Assembly: GCA_002375995.1 (NCBI GenBank)
Contig: DFNI01000008.1
Location: 1-18,739, forward strand
Source of the DNA: Acetothermia bacterium UBA3571
GTDB lineage: Bacteria > Bipolaricaulota > Bipolaricaulia > Bipolaricaulales > Bipolaricaulaceae
Direction: 5' to 3'
DNA length: 18,739 nt
The translations under genes were made by a program, and so were the position numbers. The stretch's first letter is position 1. Each line of letters starts with the position of its first letter. Shown here piece by piece: positions 1 through 7,900 of the stretch. The notes under the pieces were generated by a model, which was not told where the DNA came from, did no database searches, and saw nothing but the letters and a program-made list of their open reading frames with translations.

Positions 1-749
1 AACGCACTTTCGCCCCGCAGGAGAGGAACGTGCATGAAAGAAACCGGTTGGAACGTGTTCCACGCGATGCCCGCCACCCCCAGGGGATCCCCCACTCCCC
101 CTTCCACCAGGAACACCTCCCGAAACCCGAACAGCCGCGCCAGCGGCCCGCCGTAGTTGCGCTCCAGGGAGAGGAGGCCCTTTACGTCCCCGGCCGCTTC
201 GCATCCGCGCGCAAGCGCCCTCTCCCGCCGCAACCCGAGGAACTTCGGAGGGCGTGTACGTAGCTTGGGGGATAAATTCCGCAGCGGAAGGACAAACTGG
301 CGGGTCTCCCCCACGATCTCCCATCCGAGCTTGAGCCCCAGCTTGGCGATGGGGTGCCCGTAGGGGACGTGGGCGCGCATGACCGAATAACCCGCGCGCT
401 TGAGGTTCGCCGCCAGCTCCCCCTCCAAGATACGCACCAGCCGCAACTCCCGTTTATCCGGGTGGACCACCAAACCCACGATGTAGGGAACGCGGTAACC
501 TATCTGTCCCACCCCGCCCACTACCCGTCCCTCCACCCGGATTACCCACACGTCCACGGGGATCCCCAGCCGGTGCAACACCCGCAGGGGAAGTCGGTTA
601 AAGGACAGGAGGAGCCGAAAAATGGGGGCGATTTCCCCGAGGTCCGCGCCCCGCTGGGAGAGTTCCTGGCGGAAGGATTCGTTCCAGATTGAAACGAGCG
701 AGGAAAGCTCCCCTGGCCGAATACGCCCGACCTCCACCGGCTCCCCCAT
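1..749 (-). CDS. GNAT-like N-acetyltransferase, C-terminus beyond window edge
   Basis: About 249 residues are readable before the frame runs off the left edge, with no stop. Residues 66-155 have the GNAT pattern: a beta strand with VEGRVVGG, then VGLVVHPDKRE where the acetyl-CoA loop lies, a helix (ILEGELAANLKRAGY), and a final KLGWEIVGET segment like the usual 'lGF' ending. Beyond residue 185 a second, related-looking half begins (LLSLERNYGGPLARLFGF), so this may be a tandem-GNAT protein. The substrate cannot be deduced. The start chosen is the ATG at 749. It has no clear Shine-Dalgarno sequence, and the frame stays open upstream, so a slightly longer N-terminus overlapping the divergent neighbour is possible. 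Only 25 bases separate it from the radical SAM start. Confidence 0.6.
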   Translation of the reverse strand, partial: MGEPVEVGRIRPGELSSLVSIWNESFRQELSQRGADLGEIAPIFRLLLSFNRLPLRVLHRLGIPVDVWVIRVEGRVVGGVGQIGYRVPYIVGLVVHPDKRELRLVRILEGELAANLKRAGYSVMRAHVPYGHPIAKLGLKLGWEIVGETRQFVLPLRNLSPKLRTRPPKFLGLRRERALARGCEAAGDVKGLLSLERNYGGPLARLFGFREVFLVEGGVGDPLGVAGIAWNTFQPVSFMHVPLLRGESA

Positions 750-774
750 CTCGAGGTTACGATATAGGACGAGG

Positions 775-1866
775 ATGCGGACGTGCAAGGTTTGCGGTGC
801 CGAGGCCCCGGAGCTTTTGGATTACTGTGGGCGTTGTGTGGGGAAGGCCGATGAAGGGGAGCTCTTGCGCCCCCACGCCCTCCCCCGGCGCGCCCTGGGG
901 CTTCCGCCGAGGATCCCGCGGGGCGGGGCCACCACGTGCCGGTTGTGTGCCAACGCCTGTGCGCCGCGGGAGGGGGAACGCGGCTATTGCGGGGTCCGCA
1001 TGGCAATGGGGGGGCGGCTCCGCTACATCTGGGACGGGGGCGCGGAAAAGGGGCTCCTCCACTCCTACTACGATCCCCTGCCCACCAATTGCTGCGCCGC
1101 CTGGTTCTGCGGTGCCGAGCGGGGCCACAACCTCGCCGTGTTCTTTTACGGCTGCAATTACGATTGCCTCTTCTGTCAAAACGCCCAACACAAACACCTG
1201 GACGAGGGAGAACTCGTGACGGTGGAGGAGCTTGTTAAGCGGGCTTTAGCGCCTAATGTGGAGTGTATCTGCTTCTTCGGGGGATCCCCTGAGCCCCAGC
1301 TCCCCTTCGCCCTCCGAGCTTCCCGGATGGTGGCGGAAAGGGCGCGGGAAGTGGGGCGAAAGATTCGGATCTGTTGGGAATGGAACGGTGCCGGAAATCC
1401 GTACTTGGTGCGGCGGGCGGCGGAGATATCCCTGGAGACCGGAGGGATCGTGAAGTTCGACCTTAAGGCCTGGGACGAGAAGCGCGCCCTCGCCTTGTGC
1501 GGAGTGTCCACCAGGCCCTCGTTCGAGAACTTCCGCATGGTGGCAGAGGAGTTCCTCCCCCGGGCTAGCTACCCCCTCCTCACCGCCACCACGCTCCTCG
1601 TTCCCGGATACATCGACGAGGAGGAGGTGGGGAAGATTGCGGAGTTCATCGCCTCCATCTCCCGCGACATCCCTTATTCCCTGCTCGTCTTTTATCCCGC
1701 CTATTGCATGGCGGACCTTCCCGTCACGTCTCGGGAACAAGCGGTGCGGTGCTTCCGGGCGGCCAAGGACGCAGGGCTGAAGCGGGTTCACGTGGGGAAC
1801 CTCCATCTCCTCGGGCTCTCCTTTGCCACTTTTCTTTCGCTGGCGGAAAGAGCTGCTAAACTTTGA
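775..1866 (+). CDS. Radical SAM protein with N-terminal zinc ribbon (AmmeMemoRadiSam/PflA-like family)
   Basis: 363 residues. The N-terminus is a probable zinc ribbon (C4, C7, C18, C21). A second cysteine cluster follows (C55, C58, C62, C72 in CRLCANAC and GYCGVR), then DPLPTNCCAAWFC, and then the radical SAM CxxxCxxC motif (C127, C131, C134 in GCNYDCLFCQN), which should bind the SAM-cleaving [4Fe-4S] cluster. The CGVR and CQN segments are typical of the pyruvate-formate-lyase-activase-related family. From memory, the zinc-ribbon version with DPLPTNC is common in archaea. The substrate is unknown, and no glycyl-radical enzyme or Memo/AMMECR1 partner is visible nearby. The frame is open upstream to 622, but the ATG at 775 is preferred because it starts just before the zinc ribbon and avoids overlap with the divergent acetyltransferase gene. 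Confidence 0.85.
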   Translation: MRTCKVCGAEAPELLDYCGRCVGKADEGELLRPHALPRRALGLPPRIPRGGATTCRLCANACAPREGERGYCGVRMAMGGRLRYIWDGGAEKGLLHSYYDPLPTNCCAAWFCGAERGHNLAVFFYGCNYDCLFCQNAQHKHLDEGELVTVEELVKRALAPNVECICFFGGSPEPQLPFALRASRMVAERAREVGRKIRICWEWNGAGNPYLVRRAAEISLETGGIVKFDLKAWDEKRALALCGVSTRPSFENFRMVAEEFLPRASYPLLTATTLLVPGYIDEEEVGKIAEFIASISRDIPYSLLVFYPAYCMADLPVTSREQAVRCFRAAKDAGLKRVHVGNLHLLGLSFATFLSLAERAAKL

Positions 1867-1897
1867 GCACACGGCTCTCAAAAAATAGTCGGGAAAC

Positions 1898-2767
1898 ATG
1901 GTTTTCGCCGAGGCGGGGGAGAGGATCGGGGTCATCGGAGCGCTGGTGAACTTGGGCCTTTCCGGGCTCAAGTTTGCCGCCGGAATCCTCGTGGGTTCGG
2001 TGGCCCTGGTCGCCGATGGGCTTCACTCCCTTTCCGACCTCCTCACCGACCTCGTGGTGATCGTGGGGATGAGGCTGGGCCGCCGCCCGCCCGACAAGAC
2101 CCACCCCTACGGCCACGGAAAGTTCGAGACCCTGGCGGGCTCGTTGGTTTCCCTAGTGCTGGTTGGAGTAGGGGTGGAGATCGGGCTGCGGGCCTTCGCC
2201 ACGTTGGGGGAGCCGGGGAGCAGTGAGCTGGGCCCGGCGATGATGGCGGTGGCCCTTGTGTCTTTGGGGATCAAGGAGATCCTTTACCACGCCACCGCGC
2301 GGGTGGCCTCCGCGGTGAAAAGCCCAGCCCTGCGGGCCAACGCCTGGCACCATCGCTCCGATGCCCTCTCGTCGTTGGCGGTGCTGTTCGGGGGGATCGC
2401 GAGCGCCCTGGGCTACTCCGCGGGCGACGGGGTGGCGGGGATCGCGGTAGCTGCGGTGATCCTCGCCTCGGGTGGGAAGCTCCTTTGGGATAGCTTCTAC
2501 GAGTTGGTGGAGGGGAGGCTTAAGGGGCCTGAGGAGGGCGCCATCGTCCGGGCCATCGAAAGGGTTCCGGGAGTGGTCGGCTGGCACAACCTGCGCAGCC
2601 GGCGCGTCGGCCGCCAGGCCTTCGTAGACGTCCACATAACCGTGGACCCGGAGATCCCCTTGCGCGACGCCCACGAGATCGCCTCCCGGGTGGAACGGGC
2701 GGTGGCCGAGGCCTTGGGCGGAGAGGTCTCGGTAACGGTCCACGTGGAACCGAAGGAGGAAGGATGA
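1898..2767 (+). CDS. Cation diffusion facilitator (CDF) family divalent metal transporter
   Basis: 289 residues, the normal length for a CDF protein. These are inner-membrane proton antiporters that usually export Zn, Fe, Mn, Co or Cd. The N-terminal half has hydrophobic helices. It carries the TM2 signature DGLHSLSD (residues 40-47) and the HPYGHGKFE loop (69-77), and the TM5 signature HHRSD (151-155). The soluble C-terminal domain starts near residue 200 and has the VPGVVGWHNLRSRRVG and DVHITVDPE segments of the CDF dimerisation fold. Metal specificity cannot be read reliably. The stop overlaps the start of the M20 peptidase by four bases (ATGA), so the two are probably translationally coupled. 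The Shine-Dalgarno sequence is weak, but no better start keeps TM1 intact. Confidence 0.93.
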   Translation: MVFAEAGERIGVIGALVNLGLSGLKFAAGILVGSVALVADGLHSLSDLLTDLVVIVGMRLGRRPPDKTHPYGHGKFETLAGSLVSLVLVGVGVEIGLRAFATLGEPGSSELGPAMMAVALVSLGIKEILYHATARVASAVKSPALRANAWHHRSDALSSLAVLFGGIASALGYSAGDGVAGIAVAAVILASGGKLLWDSFYELVEGRLKGPEEGAIVRAIERVPGVVGWHNLRSRRVGRQAFVDVHITVDPEIPLRDAHEIASRVERAVAEALGGEVSVTVHVEPKEEG

Positions 2768-3837
2768 AGGACCCGGTGGAACGGTTTCTGGAGATGGTGC
2801 GGATCGATTCGGAGTCAGGAAAAGAGAAGCGGTTCTTGTCCTGGCTCGCCGAACGCTTCCAGGAGGAGCTGGGGGCCGCGTGTCGCTTCGACAACTACGG
2901 GAACCTCATCGCCACCTTGCCGGCGAAAGGGGTTGATTGCCCCGATCCGATCCTCTTGTGTGCCCACGCCGACACGGTTAAGCCCGGGGCGGGGATAGAG
3001 CCAGTGGTGGAAGAGGGCCGGATCCGCTCCAAGGGGGACACCATCCTCGGGGCGGACGACAAGGCCGGGATCCTCGCCATTTGGTACGGGATCATGCGGG
3101 CAGAGCGACATCCCGCGGTGGAGGTGGTGATCACCCGGGAGGAGGAGGTGGGGCTCCTGGGGGCGAAGCACCTGGACTACGGGAGCTTGAAGAGCAAGGT
3201 GGGGTTCGTCTTCGACGGGGAGGACTTCTCCGAGATCGTGATCGGAGGTCCGTCCCATTTCACCATCGACGTGGAGATCACCGGGAGGGCGGCCCACGCT
3301 GGGATGGAACCGGAGAAGGGGATCTCGGCCATCACCGCCTGTGCCCGGGCCATCGTCCGGCTCCCCCAGGGGAAGATCGATCCCGAGACCACGGCCAACG
3401 TGGGGGTGATCCAAGGGGGAACGGTGCGCAACGCCGTCCCCGAGCGGGCCGTGGTCATGGCGGAGTGCCGAAGCCTCGTCCACAAGAAGGCAGTGGAGCT
3501 GGCGGAGACCTACAAGCGGATCTTCGAGGAGGAGGCCCGGAAGATGGGGGCGGTGGCCGAGGTTAAGGTGGAGCTAGCTTACCGGGCGTCCCGCCTCCCC
3601 GAGGATTCCCCCGCGGTGGAGCTCGCCCGGAAAGCTATCTCGGCCCTGGGATTGAAGCCCGTGCTCCGTTTGATCCGCGGGGGAACCGACGCCTCCATCT
3701 TGAACCAGCACGGGATCGAGACGGCGGTGCTGGGGATGGGGGCCAGGGAACCCCACACCAAGGACGAGTGGATCGCAGTGGAGGACTTGGAGCGAGCCAT
3801 CTCCCTCGTGAAGGCCCTTTTGGAAGCCGCGGCGTAA
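2764..3837 (+). CDS. M20 family metallopeptidase, peptidase T-like
   Basis: 357 residues. This is a dizinc exopeptidase of the M20 family, closest in motif style to the cytoplasmic peptidase T-like (tripeptidase-like) group. The expected ligands are visible: CAHAD (H68, catalytic D70), LGADDKAG (bridging D98), TREEEVGLLG (catalytic Glu within 126-128), FVFDGE (D151) and EPHTKDEW (H331). The dimerisation (lid) domain lies roughly at residues 163-270, with GRAAHAGMEPEKG carrying the usual His. No signal peptide is visible. It overlaps the CDF metal transporter by four bases, which implies one mRNA and coupled translation. Whether the transporter serves the enzyme's metal supply is only a guess. 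Exact peptide specificity is not predictable. Confidence 0.92.
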   Translation: MKDPVERFLEMVRIDSESGKEKRFLSWLAERFQEELGAACRFDNYGNLIATLPAKGVDCPDPILLCAHADTVKPGAGIEPVVEEGRIRSKGDTILGADDKAGILAIWYGIMRAERHPAVEVVITREEEVGLLGAKHLDYGSLKSKVGFVFDGEDFSEIVIGGPSHFTIDVEITGRAAHAGMEPEKGISAITACARAIVRLPQGKIDPETTANVGVIQGGTVRNAVPERAVVMAECRSLVHKKAVELAETYKRIFEEEARKMGAVAEVKVELAYRASRLPEDSPAVELARKAISALGLKPVLRLIRGGTDASILNQHGIETAVLGMGAREPHTKDEWIAVEDLERAISLVKALLEAAA

Positions 3838-3858
3838 CTTTAAACTTGCCCGATTTTG

Positions 3859-3864
3859 TATAAT
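3859..3864 (+). promoter_or_regulatory. Candidate -10 box for the phoU-like gene
   Basis: A perfect TATAAT lies in the 57-base gap between the M20 peptidase and the PhoU-like gene, 30 bases upstream of the ATG, in a locally AT-rich stretch. No convincing -35 hexamer sits 16-18 bases upstream (the sequence there is roughly AACTTT), so this rests on the -10 alone. Confidence 0.45.
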
Positions 3865-3894
3865 CTTCGCGATCGACCGTAACCGGGAGGGCGG

Positions 3895-4926
3895 ATGGAC
3901 AAGCGACGCGTGCAGGTTACCGGTGGGGGAACGTATTTCGTCACCTTACCCAAGCGGTGGGCGGAGAAGTGGGGCCTTGAGGCCGGGGCGGAGTTGGGTT
4001 TGGTGGAGAACGGTTCCGGGGCACTCCTTTTGGTGCCTGAAGGCTTGGGTCATGAGAACCGCTGTGAGATCTCGCTTGCGGGCAGGGAGGAACGGGAGCT
4101 CCTCCAGCGGGATATTATCTCCCTTTACATAGCGGGATACGATTTGCTGATCTTGCGGGGGGATCGGATCCGCCCCGAGACCCGCCGGGCGGTGCGGGAG
4201 ATCGCCCAGACTTTGGTGGGCCTGGAGATCTTGGAGGAGACCCACGGGACCATCCTCCTCCAATGTTTTCTCAACGTCCGTGACTTCCCGGTGGAGCGCA
4301 CCCTGCGCCGCATCTCCGCCATCACGCTGGAGATGCTCGCGGACGCCGTGTCCGCCTTTACCCAGCGGGACGAGGAGCTGGCCAAGGACGTGGTGGAGCG
4401 GGACGACGATGTGGACCGCCTGGAGCTCGTGGTGGCCCGGCAGCTCTCGCTCCTTTTGCGGGATCTCTTGCTGGAGGAGGAGGTGGGGGTGCCGAAGCTC
4501 CACTTCTTCTACCACCACGCCGTGGCCAAGCAGCTCGAGCGCATAGCGGATCACGCGGTCAAGATCTCCGAGGCCACGCTGGCCCTTACCTCTGCTCCCC
4601 GGGAGCCCATCGTGAAGAGGGTGTTGGAGCTTTCCGAGACCACCCAGAACGTGGTGGTGGGGGCGGTGGAAGCCTTCATGGCCCGGGATTCCGCGGCGGC
4701 CAACGGGGTTTTGGCGCAGCGGGCGGGCGGGGAGCGCCTGTTCGAGCTCGCCCGCATCTCCGCCATGGCGGATCAGCCCGAGGATGCCCATCCCATAAGC
4801 ATCGTGATGGACTCGCTTCTCCGGGTACGGGAATACGGCTATAACATCGCCGAGACCGCCCTCAACGTCTCTGTCCCCTTGACCCCTGACGACAAGGAGG
4901 GTGGGCGCTCAGAAGGAAAAGCTTAG
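3895..4926 (+). CDS. AbrB/SpoVT-type DNA-binding domain fused to PhoU domains, phosphate-uptake-type regulator
   Basis: 343 residues. Residues 1-50 (RRVQVTGGGTYFVTLPKRW... LGLEAGAELGL-type pattern) match the swapped-hairpin AbrB/MazE DNA-binding fold. The rest is two PhoU-type three-helix bundles, with the acidic metal-binding motifs ERDDDVDRLE and QLERIADHAVKI in one repeat and VREYGYNIAETALN in the second. PhoU proteins normally sense or transmit phosphate-transporter status. The AbrB-PhoU fusion, which I associate mainly with archaea, suggests the protein binds DNA itself. No pst transporter or phoR/phoB gene is in the window. The start is well supported by a GGGAGGG Shine-Dalgarno sequence. 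Its 3' end overlaps the convergent outer-membrane protein gene by 18 bases, and no terminator is seen. Confidence 0.87.
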   Translation: MDKRRVQVTGGGTYFVTLPKRWAEKWGLEAGAELGLVENGSGALLLVPEGLGHENRCEISLAGREERELLQRDIISLYIAGYDLLILRGDRIRPETRRAVREIAQTLVGLEILEETHGTILLQCFLNVRDFPVERTLRRISAITLEMLADAVSAFTQRDEELAKDVVERDDDVDRLELVVARQLSLLLRDLLLEEEVGVPKLHFFYHHAVAKQLERIADHAVKISEATLALTSAPREPIVKRVLELSETTQNVVVGAVEAFMARDSAAANGVLAQRAGGERLFELARISAMADQPEDAHPISIVMDSLLRVREYGYNIAETALNVSVPLTPDDKEGGRSEGKA

Positions 4927-7900
4927 GACGAGGTTTCCCCTGAGGAAAAGCCCCTGTTTCAAGTCCTGTCCGCGACGAAGCATGAGTAGATAACCACCCT
5001 CGAGGTTCAGGCTCCAGTCCTCTCCCAACGGGAGGCTAGAACTGCTGAACTTTATCTCCCCTTCGACATCGCCGCGGCTCAAGGTCCACCTGAAGCGCGA
5101 GTTCACTTCCAGGGTGATGTCCCCAAGCTGGAACGAAGTCCGGGGCAGGGAAAGCTCCAGCCTCCCTGGGGTATAGGTCAGGACCACCTTGGGCTCAAGG
5201 CCTTCCCAGATGAGCGGTGTGAGGGCACAAGAGATCTTCTTGAGGGAAGCTCGGACCCGAGGCTCCGGGGCCCCGGGCCGCACCAGTACCTCCCCGGCAA
5301 GGGAGGCGCTGAGCTCCAAGCGCATGAGGGAGGGAAGGGATAAGGTCCACCTGGGGGTGAGGGAGGCGGAGCCCGCCATATCCCCCGTGCGCGAGGCGTA
5401 CCGATATGCCAGCTCGAACCCGAAGGTAACACGGCCGCTCTTTCCTCCGTAACCCAAGCTCGGGGAGCCTTTGAGGGAAACGCGGGTCTCCGCGGGGCCC
5501 ATCTCCAAAGCAATGCTCAAGTTGGGGCGAAATTCCCAGTCCCCAAAGCGAATGGGGTCGAACTTGGGGGTAAAAGACGCCTTCCGGCTGAACCGCCAGC
5601 CGCCGGCCACGAACGGCCCGAGGTCCCGGCTCCAAGCTTCGTTCCACCCGAACTTCCCGGCGAGGCCGAATAGAGAAAGGGTTCCCGAAAGATCAGCGCT
5701 CAGGCTTTCCTTTCCCCGGGGTTCGCCCCCGAGGAGGAACGGCCGGCGCCCCTGGAAGCTCAAGGTAAACGGTCCGAAGGGCCCCACCACCGCCTGCAGC
5801 CTCACCGTGCCCCCGCTTCCCGGCACCCCTCCCTTGATGCCGCCCACAAGTTGGGCTGCGATCTTCCGCAGAAGCCCCTTTTCCGGCTCCTTTTCCGGAT
5901 TCGTCCACCCGAACCCCAGGGCGTAACTCGCTTCCGCCTTCAGGTCCACGGCCCCCAATCCCCGGATCCGGGGCGATATCCGGAGGTCGAGGGTGGGTCC
6001 AGGGGACCAGGCGAGGGAGAAGGTTCCCTGGACGTTGGTGACGGGATGGGTGAAAAGCTTCCGCATGCCCACGCTCCCCTGGAGGTTCAGGCTGAGATCT
6101 TCCCCCTTTCGGGAGAAGGAAAAGCCCACAGCGTGGGTATCCCCTGGGGGCGGCCGGTCGATGGGCTCATACCCCGGGGTGCTGGTCCGCACGTACCAGC
6201 TGAGGCTCCCTCTCTCGCATCGTTCGCTCCACGTGAACTGGGCCAAAAGCCCCCGATCGGTGTTCCCCTCGGGGGGGATGTCCCGGAAGCTCCCCGGGTC
6301 GGTGGGGAGGATGCGATTCACCGCGGTGGGGTACTCGGTGGCCGTACCCTGGGAAACGTCCACCTCCCAGAGGGAAAGGGCACTTGGCTTCTCCCCCTCC
6401 ACGGCGGTGGCCTCGGAGCCAACCCACAAAAGTCCCCCTTCCCCTTCCAGGGCAGTCACCGGGGCCGCGATGTCGAACAACGGCCCACCTTCAGGCCCGA
6501 AGAGCCCCGCTTCCGTGCCGTAGTAAAGGGCATCTCCCGCGGCGGCCAGGGACAACGCCTCCACCCCTTCCACCACCGTCTCCCCCACCACATCCCGGAC
6601 GAACACCACCCCGCTGGCCGTGGCCGCGTACAGACCGGCGGGATAGCCGGGAATGGGCTCGTGAAGCCAAAGGAGGGCGTGTACCGGTCCTTGGACCTGG
6701 GACACCTCCTCCCAGGTCCCGTTATCGCGGTGGAGGTAAAGCCCTCCCTCCGTGCCCAAGTAAAGTCCCCACTCCGCGGCCACGAGCGCGGTGGGGTATT
6801 CCTCGGCGGGAAGCAGAAGCCAAATCCTCAGGTGCTCCTTTTTCCACGTGCGCCATCTCTCTTCGTCGGCGACGATCTCGGGAAGGGAGCGGAGGACCTC
6901 TCGGGGAAACCGGATGATCCCCCGCTTGGTGGCCACGTACACCCATGTTTCGTCGGCGGCCAGGGCCAACGCTTCGTTTCCTTCCCCACCTCCCCCGGGC
7001 TCCTCCAGCCCTTGTTGGTAGAGGGCGAGCTCCGTATAGCTTTCCTGCCAATCGAACGGGAAAGAACGGGAAAGGTCCACCACCGTTACCGTTCCCCCCT
7101 CCGCCAAAAGGAGCACGTCCGCGTCCGGCAAGTAAAGCAGGTCGTGAACCCGGCGTCCCGTCCGATAGCCGCTGAACACTCCCTCGTGAAACACCGATAT
7201 CCCCCGCAGGTGGGCAAAGACCGTATAGATCCCATCGGGGGCGGACACGGTGGCGATGTCGGTGATACGGTTGGGCCCGGGGATGCGCTCGTTCTTGCCC
7301 GGGGGAAAGACGTTCACCGAGGCCCCGAGGACTAAGGAACAGCTCCAGCCATCCCCCGATCCCGAAAGGCGCAGCCCGGCCACGGTGTGGTCGTTGGGCA
7401 TAAGCGGGGTGGTGGGGGTCATCTGGATGGATTCGGCGCTGCGGAAGACGAAGATCTCAGTTCCCTTCCCCAAGGAAACGGAAAAGCCGAGGAAGTTCTC
7501 CTGGGGACCGGTTCCGAGTCCGTGGGGAACCTCGTACTCCACCCGGAGCTCTTCTCCTTCCTTGAGGGGTGTAAAGAGCTGGAGGACCCCCCCTTCGTAA
7601 TCGATGGTGTAGTCTTGGCCCCGCTTGAGGCGTTTCCCATCACGGGTTACTCGTTCCGAATCCGGTACGATCCCCGAAAGGGGCGAGAGGAGGAAGACCG
7701 CCCGCTGGGCCGAGTGGTCGAACGATGCCCGGAGGCCGGCCCCATCAGCAAAGAACCAGTCGGGAAAATCCACCCGCAAGATCCCGGCCTCGGGAAAGAG
7801 GCGGAAGGAGAAAGTCCCCCCGGGCGGAAGCGGTCCGAATTCGTCCTCGCCCGGAAGGCGAACCTCGATCTCCAACGTCTCCACTATGACGTCCTCGGCC

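Noticed and set aside
622..774. Longer radical SAM start at 622
   Set aside because: It would add 51 residues with no zinc-ribbon or domain character and overlap most of the start of the divergent gene.
1862..1882. TTTGAG/CTCAAA hairpin after the radical SAM gene as terminator
   Set aside because: It has a short AT-rich stem and is followed by an A tract, not a T tract, on the plus strand.
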